Below, piece by piece: positions 1-5,021 of a stretch of DNA of 6,256 nucleotides. Position numbers and translations under genes: made by a program. The stretch is from NCBI GenBank assembly GCA_026387055.1, contig JAPLML010000467.1, positions 1 to 6,256 on the forward strand. The letters are read 5' to 3'. A model generated the notes under the pieces. That model made no database searches. It worked only from the letters and a program-made list of their open reading frames with translations, and had not been told where the DNA came from. Positions within the stretch are counted from its first letter, which is position 1, and the number at the start of each line of letters is the position of its first letter. Source of the DNA: Planctomycetota bacterium. GTDB lineage: Bacteria; Planctomycetota; Phycisphaerae; FEN-1346.

Positions 1-33
1 TCGCTTGCACTTGGAAAGAAAGCCGCGTATTTC

Positions 34-59
34 TGGGCCCCGAACGCTTCGGGAGCCCA
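34..59. repeat. Isolated hairpin near the window's left edge
   Basis: Bases 34-44 pair with 48-59 to give an 11-base-pair stem with a three-base loop (CGC) and one bulged A at 54. Neither strand has a run of T after the stem, so a canonical intrinsic terminator is not supported. It may end an upstream transcript outside the window or be another small repeat hairpin of the kind that fills the gaps here. The 3' half (GAACGCTTCGGGAGC, 42-56) resembles the leader just before the first gene (GAACGTTCGGGAGC, 261-274). Confidence 0.5.
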
Positions 60-77
60 AAGATAGTTAACGGCGTT

Positions 78-167
78 GGGTGGCACGGCCACGCGCCGTT
101 GCGTGGCCGTGCATGGCCAAGGGGGGGAGCAAGCACGGTCACGCAACGGCGCGTGACCGTGCCACCC
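78..167. repeat. REPIN-like twin hairpin element (type A)
   Basis: Two 35-base arms (78-112 and 133-167) are inverted copies of each other around a 20-base centre. Each arm also folds alone: 83-94 pairs with 101-112, and 133-144 with 151-162. Both are perfect 12-base-pair stems with six-base loops. The arms differ at two places. The C89-G106 pair of the left hairpin is a T139-A156 pair in the right one, so each small hairpin stays perfect while the long cruciform does not (C89 opposite A156). This is the layout of two REP units in opposite orientation, a REPIN. No REP-type (RAYT) transposase is in the window, so the name rests on structure only. Confidence 0.7.
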
Positions 168-177
168 ACGCTGAACA

Positions 178-260
178 GGTCTCCTGGCCCACCGCGCGGC
201 AATTGCCCCCGGGCGGCGAGATAACGCAGGTGCGCGGCGGGTCAGGAGACCCGCCGCGCA
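178..260 (+). promoter_or_regulatory. Competing leader stems before the nucleoside hydrolase-like gene
   Basis: Bases 231-243 and 248-260 form a perfect 13-base-pair hairpin with loop AGGA, ending eight bases before the Shine-Dalgarno. The stretch 178-197 is an inverted repeat of 232-251: 18 of 20 positions are Watson-Crick, G187 faces T242 (a wobble in RNA) and A191 faces C238. The two folds use the same bases and cannot coexist. This could be a leader switch or simply a degraded repeat with one and a half copies. No T-tract follows the hairpin, so terminator-type attenuation is not supported; any effect would be on translation or stability. Confidence 0.45.
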
Positions 261-280
261 GAACGTTCGGGAGCGATCCA

Positions 281-1408
281 ATGTCGTCCACACGCTTGCC
301 TCTGATCCTCGCCGCCGTCCTTGCCCTGTCCCTATGCGTCACCGCGGCCGGCGCAGAAGCGAAGCGCGTCCCCGTCGTCTATTCCACGGACCTCTACCAC
401 CCGCACGTCGACGCCGACGACCACGTGGACCTGGCGACGGTCTTCGCCCTGCCGGAGCTGGATGTCCGGGCCGTCCTCCTCGACAACGGCCAGTGGCAGA
501 GGCAGAAATCCGGCCGCACGCCCGTCGAGCAGATGCTGGCGATGACGGGCCGCCGCGTCCAGTACGCGCCCGGCCTCGCGCCCCTGAAATCTCCGGAGGA
601 TGACGGGCGCACCCACCCCGCCGAGTATCAGCAGGCGGTCGAGCTCCTGCTGAAGGCGCTTCGCGAGTCGGGCGAACCGGTGCACGTCATCACGACCGGG
701 AGCGTGCGCGACGTGGCGGCGGCGTTCAACCGCGAACCCGAACTCCTGCGGGCCAAGGTGGCGGGCCTTTACATCAACATCGGGAACTCCAGCCTCGGCG
801 GCGACGAGTACAACGTCGAGCTCGACCGCGCGGCCTACCGCCGCCTCCTCCAGACGGGCCTGGCCATCTACTGGTATCCCTGTTTTCCGAAGAACGTGCA
901 GGAGTCGACATACTGGCTGATGGCCGATTTCCCCGCCACGTTGAAAGCCTCCCCCGCCCCGCTGCGAAACTACTTCATCTACGCCGTCCGCCACCTGGAC
1001 CCCACGAAGTATGACCCCGTGACCGCCCTCGCGGCCGACCTGGGCCCGGTGGACGAGGCGTTTGCGAAGGCCGGGGCCTTCCGGCCCGCGAAGGAGATGT
1101 GGTGCACTCCGGCCCTCCTGACCGTGGCCGGTCGGAGGATCTATCGGGTCGCGGGCGGCTACGTGGCGGCCGCCGCCCCGCCGCCCGGCGCGGAGGAAGT
1201 CAGGCTCTACGAGTACGTGCCGACGCGTCTGGAGGTCGACCCGCAAGGCAAGCCGACCCGGATCGACTACAACGCGTCGGACCCCAACGTCAAGGTCATC
1301 CGGGTAAGCGACCCGAAACTCTACGGCGAGGCGATGAACGGCTGTCTGCGCGACTTGTTCACGCACTTCCCGGCGAAAGACACGCGGTCGCCTGCGGCTC
1401 CCCGCTAA
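281..1408 (+). CDS. Exported nucleoside hydrolase (IUNH)-family protein
   Basis: A 375-residue protein resembling inosine-uridine-preferring nucleoside hydrolases, which cleave the N-glycosidic bond of ribonucleosides using a Ca2+ held by aspartates. A Sec signal peptide is visible at residues 1-27, with cleavage likely after AEA-27. The N-terminal metal motif is present in divergent form (STD 35-37, then DADDHVDLA 44-52). ITTGSVRDVAAA (137-148) matches the family's GPLTN-like strand and helix, and EYNVELDRAAYRRLL (177-191) matches the EfN..DP.AA motif. YDPVTAL (244-250) matches the late (H)DP.A motif, with Tyr where His is usual. I chose the ATG at 281 because GGGAG at 269-273 precedes it by seven bases and it opens directly on the signal peptide. 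The in-frame GTG at 80 would translate the repeat region. The stop lies seven bases from the stop of the convergent lipoprotein gene. Ribonucleoside specificity is not proven; some PVC members of this family are of unknown substrate. Confidence 0.8.
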   Translation: MSSTRLPLILAAVLALSLCVTAAGAEAKRVPVVYSTDLYHPHVDADDHVDLATVFALPELDVRAVLLDNGQWQRQKSGRTPVEQMLAMTGRRVQYAPGLAPLKSPEDDGRTHPAEYQQAVELLLKALRESGEPVHVITTGSVRDVAAAFNREPELLRAKVAGLYINIGNSSLGGDEYNVELDRAAYRRLLQTGLAIYWYPCFPKNVQESTYWLMADFPATLKASPAPLRNYFIYAVRHLDPTKYDPVTALAADLGPVDEAFAKAGAFRPAKEMWCTPALLTVAGRRIYRVAGGYVAAAAPPPGAEEVRLYEYVPTRLEVDPQGKPTRIDYNASDPNVKVIRVSDPKLYGEAMNGCLRDLFTHFPAKDTRSPAAPR

Positions 1409-1415
1409 ACGCGCC

Positions 1416-2162
1416 TCAGCCCTTCGCCTTCACGGTCATCGGCTTGCCGGCGGCGTCGGTCAGGCGGAAGTAGAAGTCCCAGTCTAACACGACGTCGACG
1501 CACTTGACGACCACGCGGTTCAGGCCCTTCTTGAGCGCGAGGCCCGGCACGACGTCCTGGTCGGCGGCGCTGGCGCGGCGCTCCGTCTTGTACGTATGGA
1601 TAAGCTTCCCGTTGATCCAGACCTTCAGGTAGTCGTCGCTGCCGACGTAGAGCTTCGCGTCCTTGACGTCCCGGGGGCAGTCGAGCCACGCCACGGCGTA
1701 GGCCGCCGCGTGCTCGATCTGGTTGTACAGCTTGTCGAGGTTCACCTGGCCGATGCCCGCGTCGCCCTTGAAGCGGAGGGCCTTCCAGCTCGTCCCCGTG
1801 GGGGCCGGCTGCCTGCCGTCGAGACCGCCCTCGTTCGGCATGAACTCCTTGTCGGTGGCGGCCTGCTGCTGGTCGCCGCCGAAATCGGTGTCCTTGAACT
1901 CGAAGGGGCCGAGGACGAGCCAGTCCATCACGAAGCTCTGCTCGCTCAGGAAGGAGCTCGTGGCGGCCGTCGGCAGAAGGAGTTCGCTTGTGGCGGCCTT
2001 CGCCGGCGGCGCGGTCGACGGCGCCGGCTCGGGCTGGGTCGTCGTCATCCGCTCCTTGGTGATCTTCGGCGGCTGGCTCCCCTTCTGCGGCCCGCAACCG
2101 GCGGCGAGCGCAAGCGCGGCGGCCATCACCAGTACCAGAGACATCCAGGCAAGTCGTTTCAT
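1416..2162 (-). CDS. Lipoprotein with galactose-binding-like beta-sandwich domain
   Basis: A 248-residue predicted lipoprotein. MKR plus a hydrophobic stretch lead to the lipobox LAAGC, with Cys23 as the lipidation site. A low-complexity linker rich in Pro, Thr and Ala follows (about 24-70). Residues 78-248 look like one beta-sandwich of the galactose-binding-like kind common in Planctomycetes and Verrucomicrobia: a DWLVLGPF opening (80-87), the AYAVAWLDCP strand (154-163), LYVGSDDYLKVWINGKLI (171-188), then DxxVxxLxLKKGLNRVVVK (203-220) and a final WDFYFRL strand (228-234). No catalytic domain is attached, so a binding or scaffold role at the envelope is the most that can be inferred. The ATG at 2162 is chosen for its strong Shine-Dalgarno (GGGAGGA, 2169-2175, six-base spacing) and the signal peptide it opens; the reading frame extends upstream without such signals. 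It has its own likely promoter at 2216-2243. Confidence 0.75.
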   Translation of the reverse strand: MKRLAWMSLVLVMAAALALAAGCGPQKGSQPPKITKERMTTTQPEPAPSTAPPAKAATSELLLPTAATSSFLSEQSFVMDWLVLGPFEFKDTDFGGDQQQAATDKEFMPNEGGLDGRQPAPTGTSWKALRFKGDAGIGQVNLDKLYNQIEHAAAYAVAWLDCPRDVKDAKLYVGSDDYLKVWINGKLIHTYKTERRASAADQDVVPGLALKKGLNRVVVKCVDVVLDWDFYFRLTDAAGKPMTVKAKG

Positions 2163-2215
2163 GGCATTTCCTCCCGTGTGTGCCCGTTGAGTTGAAGCGG
2201 TCTTGGCGTGACACC

Positions 2216-2243
2216 AGCGTAAGCCTTCGGGCATCGATGTCAA
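2216..2243 (-). promoter_or_regulatory. Sigma-70-type promoter for the GBD-like lipoprotein
   Basis: Reading the minus strand, a perfect TTGACA (2243-2238) is followed after 16 bases by TACGCT (2221-2216), which keeps the first, second and last bases of the -10 consensus. Transcription would start near 2208 and give a leader of about 46 bases before the ATG at 2162. It lies in the 106-base gap after the GGQ gene, so the lipoprotein can be expressed independently of the upstream genes. Confidence 0.5.
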
Positions 2244-2268
2244 GCGATATGCGGACACGCGGTCGCCT

Positions 2269-2790
2269 TCAGCGCAAGGGTTTATGCCCGGCGCGCTGCC
2301 GGATGCGGTTGGCCATCTGCCAGAGGTCGCGATCGAGCGCGAGGAACTTGACGAGCGCCGCCGTGGCCACGCCGAGGCGCTCGGCGGCCTCGCTGATCTT
2401 CCCTTCATGGGCCGCCACGTAATCGAGGACCTCGGCCGCGGCCACGAGGTACGCCGGCGACCGCTGGCTGACGCGCGGCCACGCCGGATCCTGGAGCACT
2501 TGGCGCAGCAGGACCGACGGCGGGGCCTCAGGGGCATGCGCCTCGCGGACCTCAACGGCCATCGCCTTCCGCAGGCGCGCGATCGCGCGACGGCGGTTCT
2601 CATGCTGGCTGCGGCGCTCGGTGGCCGTGACCACGACGCCGGTGGGCCGATGGGTCAGCCGGACGGCCGAGTCGGTCTTGTTGCGGTGCTGGCCGCCGGG
2701 ACCGCTCGAGCGGTACGTCTCGACGGTGCACTCGGCGAGAAGCTTCGAGTCGGGCGCCGTCAAAAACGCACTTCGGCACGAAGGGTTCAT
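2269..2790 (-). CDS. Class I release factor-like GGQ domain protein
   Basis: A 173-residue protein holding the peptidyl-tRNA-hydrolysing domain of class I release factors without the codon-recognition domains. SSGPGGQHRNKTDSAVRL (28-45) contains GGQ at 32-34; Gln34 is the residue that positions the hydrolytic water at the ribosomal A site. THRPTGVVV (46-54) and ERRSQHENRRRAIARLRKAM (58-77) complete the domain fold. Known small relatives are ArfB (YaeJ), which rescues stalled ribosomes, and PrfH. ArfB ends in a disordered basic tail that enters the mRNA channel. Here residues 111-173 are instead predicted helical, with a helix-turn-helix-like pattern (KISEAAERLGVATAALVKFL, 131-150) and a short basic end (HKPLR). 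Its ATG overlaps the stop of the phosphoesterase gene (ATGA, 2790-2787), with GGAG four bases upstream, so the two are probably translationally coupled. Not called arfB because the tail differs. Confidence 0.85.
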   Translation of the reverse strand: MNPSCRSAFLTAPDSKLLAECTVETYRSSGPGGQHRNKTDSAVRLTHRPTGVVVTATERRSQHENRRRAIARLRKAMAVEVREAHAPEAPPSVLLRQVLQDPAWPRVSQRSPAYLVAAAEVLDYVAAHEGKISEAAERLGVATAALVKFLALDRDLWQMANRIRQRAGHKPLR

Positions 2791-3794
2791 GGGACTCCGG
2801 CCGGCTCGGGCTCGGCAAGCCTGGGCTCTTTCGGCTTCGGCGCCGCCGCCGACAGCCGGGCGATGAGGGCTGTGACCGTCGGGTCGAGTCTGACCGCGGC
2901 ATCAATGGGGATCAGCGCGGCGGACTTCGAGACCAGCCGCCACGCGCCGCCCGAGCGCCCGAGGGTCAACCCGACCTTGCCCAGGAAGCGGAGTTGCTCG
3001 CCCGCCTGGGCGATGAGCACCTCGCGGCCGTCGGGGCCTTTCATGCGGACGCCCTCGGGCATCCCGGTATGCGAGTGGGCGCCGATGATGACGTCGATGC
3101 CGGGCACCAGCTCGGCCAGCTCGACGTCCTTGAGCGCCCCGAGGTGCGACACCACGACCACCACGTCGGCCTGCTTGCGAAGCTCGGGCACCAGCTTCTC
3201 AGCCACCGTGAACGGATAATCCATTATATATAAGGCGGATGACTCGTGGTCCGCCTTCACAAGGCACAGGCCCAGGAAGGCCACGCGGACGGGGCCCGCC
3301 TGCTCGATGATGTACGGCTTGCCGATGGGCTCGCCCGTGGCGGCCACCGTGACGTTCGCGGAGAGGACGGGGAACTTCGCGCGGCGAAGCATGGCCAGGA
3401 GCACGTCCGGCCCGTCGTAGTGGTCGCCGTTGCCGGGCAGGTAGATGTCGAACTTCAGGTGATTCATGATGGCCATGTTGGCGGCGCCGAGGGTGGCCCG
3501 CGTCAGGTCGTCGCCGCGGCTGAGTTCGTCGCCGGCGTGGATGAGAAAGACGCGGGCGGCCTTCGAGGCGGCGCGCTCTTCGTCGACCAGCGTGGCGAGG
3601 CGGGCGTACCCGCCCACGCTGCGGCCCTTCAGCCTGTACGGCTCGGTCTGTCCGTGCACGTCGTTGACGTGAAGGATCGTGACGGCAACCGTTTCCGACG
3701 TCGGCGGGCCGGCCGCCGGCTCGTGCGCAACCCAGAAACAGCCCGCCACCCAGAGGCATGCCGCCAGGGCGAGAAGGACGCAGACTTTGCGCAT
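2787..3794 (-). CDS. 5'-nucleotidase-like metallophosphoesterase lipoprotein
   Basis: A 335-residue calcineurin-like phosphoesterase of the 5'-nucleotidase (UshA/YfkN) branch, predicted to be a lipoprotein: MRK, a hydrophobic core and lipobox VAGC with Cys19. The metal motifs appear in order: NDVHG (44-48), HAGDELSRG (86-94), GNGDHYDG (121-128), VVSHLG (214-219) and GAHSHTG (238-244). FPVLSANV (141-148) is also typical of the branch. The third motif departs from the usual GNHExD, where His is catalytic: here GN is followed by G-D-H. The C-terminal substrate-binding domain of UshA-type enzymes is absent, so this is a lone catalytic domain with a charged Pro/Lys/Glu-rich tail (317-335). The ATG at 3794 is preferred over the ATG 33 bases upstream because AGGA at 3804-3801 sits six bases before it and it opens on the signal peptide. 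Likely substrates are nucleotides or other phosphomonoesters or diesters outside the cytoplasm. Confidence 0.85.
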   Translation of the reverse strand: MRKVCVLLALAACLWVAGCFWVAHEPAAGPPTSETVAVTILHVNDVHGQTEPYRLKGRSVGGYARLATLVDEERAASKAARVFLIHAGDELSRGDDLTRATLGAANMAIMNHLKFDIYLPGNGDHYDGPDVLLAMLRRAKFPVLSANVTVAATGEPIGKPYIIEQAGPVRVAFLGLCLVKADHESSALYIMDYPFTVAEKLVPELRKQADVVVVVSHLGALKDVELAELVPGIDVIIGAHSHTGMPEGVRMKGPDGREVLIAQAGEQLRFLGKVGLTLGRSGGAWRLVSKSAALIPIDAAVRLDPTVTALIARLSAAAPKPKEPRLAEPEPAGVP

Positions 3795-3827
3795 GGGATA
3801 TCCTGTGCCCTTTGGCGGCGGCTTCAT

Positions 3828-3907
3828 CGTTTAGCCGCGCCACCGTTTAGCCCCGCCCCCGTTTAGCCCCGCCCCCGTTTAGCCCCGCCCCCGTTAGCCG
3901 CGGCCGG
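3828..3907. repeat. 16-base tandem repeat, five units
   Basis: Units start at 3828, 3844, 3860, 3876 and 3892. Three are identical (CGTTTAGCCCCGCCCC); the first has CGTTTAGCCGCGCCAC and the last is degenerate with one T missing. The TTTAGCC core is the same head found on the twin-hairpin elements at 3892-3953, 4916-4989 and 6160-6233. There are no unique spacers, so it is not a CRISPR array. It lies between the isomerase stop and the phosphoesterase start, and is transcribed as leader if those genes share a transcript. Confidence 0.85.
3851..3892 (-). promoter_or_regulatory. G-quadruplex motif in the phosphoesterase leader
   Basis: On the minus strand the tandem repeat reads as six runs of guanine (5, 4, 5, 4, 5, 4) separated by loops of one base (C) or six bases (CTAAAC). 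This satisfies the usual rule of four G-runs of three or more with loops of one to seven. The G-rich strand is the RNA-like strand for the phosphoesterase gene, about 57-98 bases before its ATG, so both DNA and mRNA could fold. A regulatory effect is inferred from position only. Confidence 0.5.
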
Positions 3908-3953
3908 TACGGCCGCGATCATTGTTCGTCGCCGTACCGGCGACGGCTAAACG
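3892..3953. repeat. REPIN-like twin hairpin element (type C)
   Basis: Two inverted arms each fold as a perfect eight-base-pair hairpin with a three-base loop: CGCGGCCG (3899-3906) with 3910-3917, and CGTCGCCG (3927-3934) with 3938-3945. The outer ends are inverted copies of a TTAGCCG head: CGTTAGCCG on the left, and CGGCTAAACG on the right. The two stems differ in sequence but each stays perfectly paired. A degenerate further copy of the right-hand head (GACGGCTGAGCG) follows at about 3959-3970. Confidence 0.6.
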
Positions 3954-3980
3954 CCGACGACGGCTGAGCGCCGGTGCCGG

Positions 3981-4736
3981 CTACTTGTTGCCTGCCGCCA
4001 GCCCCGCCCCCGTCAGGTAGGTGTAGCTGTCCTCGACGGCCTGCATCATGTCGGTGGCGCACTCGTCGAGCTCGACAACGAGCCACTGGAGGACCTTCGC
4101 GTCGGCCGCCCTGACGATCGGGCCCATCTTCAGGCGCCCCTTGCCGACGGCGGTGTGCGGGTGGCGCGGGGTCAGGCAGCCGTCCTTGAGGTGCAGGATC
4201 GGGATGCGCTTCTTGTGCTCCCGGATGAACCGGGCGGCATCGACGGCGCCGAAGTTGGTCGCCCAGTACACATCGACCTGCGAGAATACATCGGGGGCGA
4301 GCTCCAGAAACCAGTCGAGGCCCAGCCGCCCCTCCACCAGGTCCATCTCCCACCAGTGATTGTGGTAGCCGAGCGAAAGGCCGGTGCCCTTGAGGAGCTG
4401 GGCCGCGGCCTGGAACTCGGCGGCCCCCTTCTTGATGCCGTCGAGGGTTCTGTAATCGTCGGGTCCCTTGCCGGTGATGATGTACTTGTAGCCGAGCGTG
4501 CCCGCGGTGTCGATCAGCTCCTGGAGATTGTCCTTCGTGGGCAGGGCCGTGTGCGACGACGAGGCCACGAGGCCCGCGCCGTCGAGCACCTTGCGGATGT
4601 CGGCGGGCGTGAACCCGTGGAGGCCGGCAAACTCCACGCCCTTGTATCCGATCGCGGCGACCTTCTTGTGAACGCCCGGGAAGTCCTTCGCGGCGGCGTC
4701 ACGCACACTGTACAGTTGAATGCTCAGCGGTTTCAT
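3981..4736 (-). CDS. Sugar phosphate isomerase/epimerase-like TIM barrel protein
   Basis: A 251-residue xylose-isomerase-like TIM barrel (IolE/AP-endonuclease-2 superfamily) with no signal peptide, so cytoplasmic. Members bind a divalent metal and catalyse isomerisation, epimerisation, dehydration or beta-elimination on sugars and keto-sugars. Likely active-site residues are Glu35 (GVEFAG), His62 (SSHTAL), His125/His127 and Glu130 (GYHNHWWE), Asp155 (QVDVYWA), His182 (ILHLKDG) and Glu222 (VVELDE), each at the end of a predicted strand. The ATG at 4736 has a perfect Shine-Dalgarno (AAGGAG, 4748-4743) with six-base spacing; the longer in-frame extension upstream has no support and would cross the promoter. 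It is divergent from the Gfo/Idh/MocA oxidoreductase gene, a common pairing for catabolism of inositols, sugars or 3-keto-glycosides. The exact substrate cannot be read from sequence. Transcription comes from the promoter at 4806-4833. Confidence 0.85.
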   Translation of the reverse strand: MKPLSIQLYSVRDAAAKDFPGVHKKVAAIGYKGVEFAGLHGFTPADIRKVLDGAGLVASSSHTALPTKDNLQELIDTAGTLGYKYIITGKGPDDYRTLDGIKKGAAEFQAAAQLLKGTGLSLGYHNHWWEMDLVEGRLGLDWFLELAPDVFSQVDVYWATNFGAVDAARFIREHKKRIPILHLKDGCLTPRHPHTAVGKGRLKMGPIVRAADAKVLQWLVVELDECATDMMQAVEDSYTYLTGAGLAAGNK

Positions 4737-4778
4737 CCAGGTCTCCTTGTGTCCTTGCCCAACCGTCTCGTGAAAAAT

Positions 4779-4797
4779 GACGTTGTTCCGCAACGTC
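4779..4797. promoter_or_regulatory. Operator-like dyad between divergent promoters
   Basis: GACGTTGTTCCGCAACGTC is a perfect seven-base inverted repeat around a five-base centre, in an otherwise AT-richer pocket. It starts two to three bases after the predicted start site of the isomerase transcript and covers the candidate -35 of the plus-strand promoter, where a repressor would block both. As RNA it would form a stem followed by A and five U residues on the minus strand, so an early terminator is the alternative reading. The seven-base-pair stem is short for that. Confidence 0.4.
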
Positions 4798-4810
4798 GGG
4801 GGCGTATTAT
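4783..4810 (+). promoter_or_regulatory. Possible promoter toward the oxidoreductase gene
   Basis: TTGTTC (4783-4788) is followed after 16 bases by TATTAT (4805-4810), a five-of-six match to the -10 consensus. It overlaps the -10 box of the opposite promoter almost exactly. The -35 is weak, and the leader to the ATG at 5081 would be about 264 bases long and would include the REPIN-like element and a second hairpin, so another start site closer to the gene is possible. Confidence 0.3.
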
Positions 4811-4833
4811 AGCACGCCGCCGAAGGCCGACAA
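4806..4833 (-). promoter_or_regulatory. Sigma-70-type promoter for the isomerase gene
   Basis: On the minus strand TTGTCG (4833-4828, four of six) is followed after 16 bases by a perfect TATAAT (4811-4806). The predicted start is near 4799, which gives a leader of about 63 bases that begins almost at once with the dyad at 4797-4779. This is the clearest promoter in the window and may also drive the phosphoesterase and GGQ genes downstream. Confidence 0.65.
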
Positions 4834-4915
4834 GGGTTCTCGCATGGCGGGCGCCAGGGCTTGCTTGCACGTGTTTCGCGACGGCTTGATTGCGGGGTGG
4901 CATGGCCACCCAGGC

Positions 4916-4989
4916 ATTTAGCCGCCCAGCTTGCTGGGCGCGTGTTGTTGGCACGCCGAGAACGCGCCCATCGAGATGGGCGGCTAAAT
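4916..4989. repeat. REPIN-like twin hairpin element, type B, copy 1
   Basis: Two inverted 28-base arms (4916-4943 and 4962-4989) flank an 18-base centre. Each begins, from its outer end, with ATTTAGC and then a seven-base-pair hairpin with a four-base loop: CGCCCAGCTTGCTGGGCG at 4923-4940, and CGCCCATCGAGATGGGCG at 4965-4982. The G4929-C4934 pair of the left hairpin is T4971-A4976 in the right one, a compensatory change. A near-identical copy lies 1244 bases away at 6160-6233. Confidence 0.8.
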
Positions 4990-5021
4990 GGGCGCGTGTG
5001 AGCCTGGCGCGAAATCCGGCA

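Noticed and set aside
34..59. Intrinsic terminator
   Set aside because: The stem is good but no T-run follows on either strand.
80..280. N-terminal extension of the nucleoside hydrolase-like gene from the GTG at 80
   Set aside because: It would translate the twin-hairpin element and leader stems into low-quality sequence and bury the signal peptide at residue 68. The ATG at 281 has a good Shine-Dalgarno.
332..1366. 344-codon open frame on the minus strand antisense to the nucleoside hydrolase-like gene
   Set aside because: Its translation is Arg/Gly/Val-rich with no recognisable motif, as expected for the reverse frame of a GC-rich gene, while the plus strand encodes a recognisable family.
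1406..1418. Bidirectional terminator between the convergent genes
   Set aside because: The stops are only seven bases apart and no stem with a T-run is visible around them.
2163..2603. Upstream extension of the GBD-like lipoprotein reading frame to 2603
   Set aside because: It runs antiparallel in frame-shifted fashion through the GGQ gene, gives Arg/Ser-rich sequence, and places the lipoprotein signal in the middle. The strong Shine-Dalgarno and signal peptide fix the start at 2162.
3828..3907. CRISPR array
   Set aside because: The repeats are 16 bases, directly abutting, with no spacers, and no cas gene is nearby.
4155..4889. 244-codon plus-strand frame across the isomerase gene and its promoter
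   Set aside because: It is the opposite-strand shadow of the isomerase; the minus strand shows the metal-site motifs and a perfect Shine-Dalgarno.
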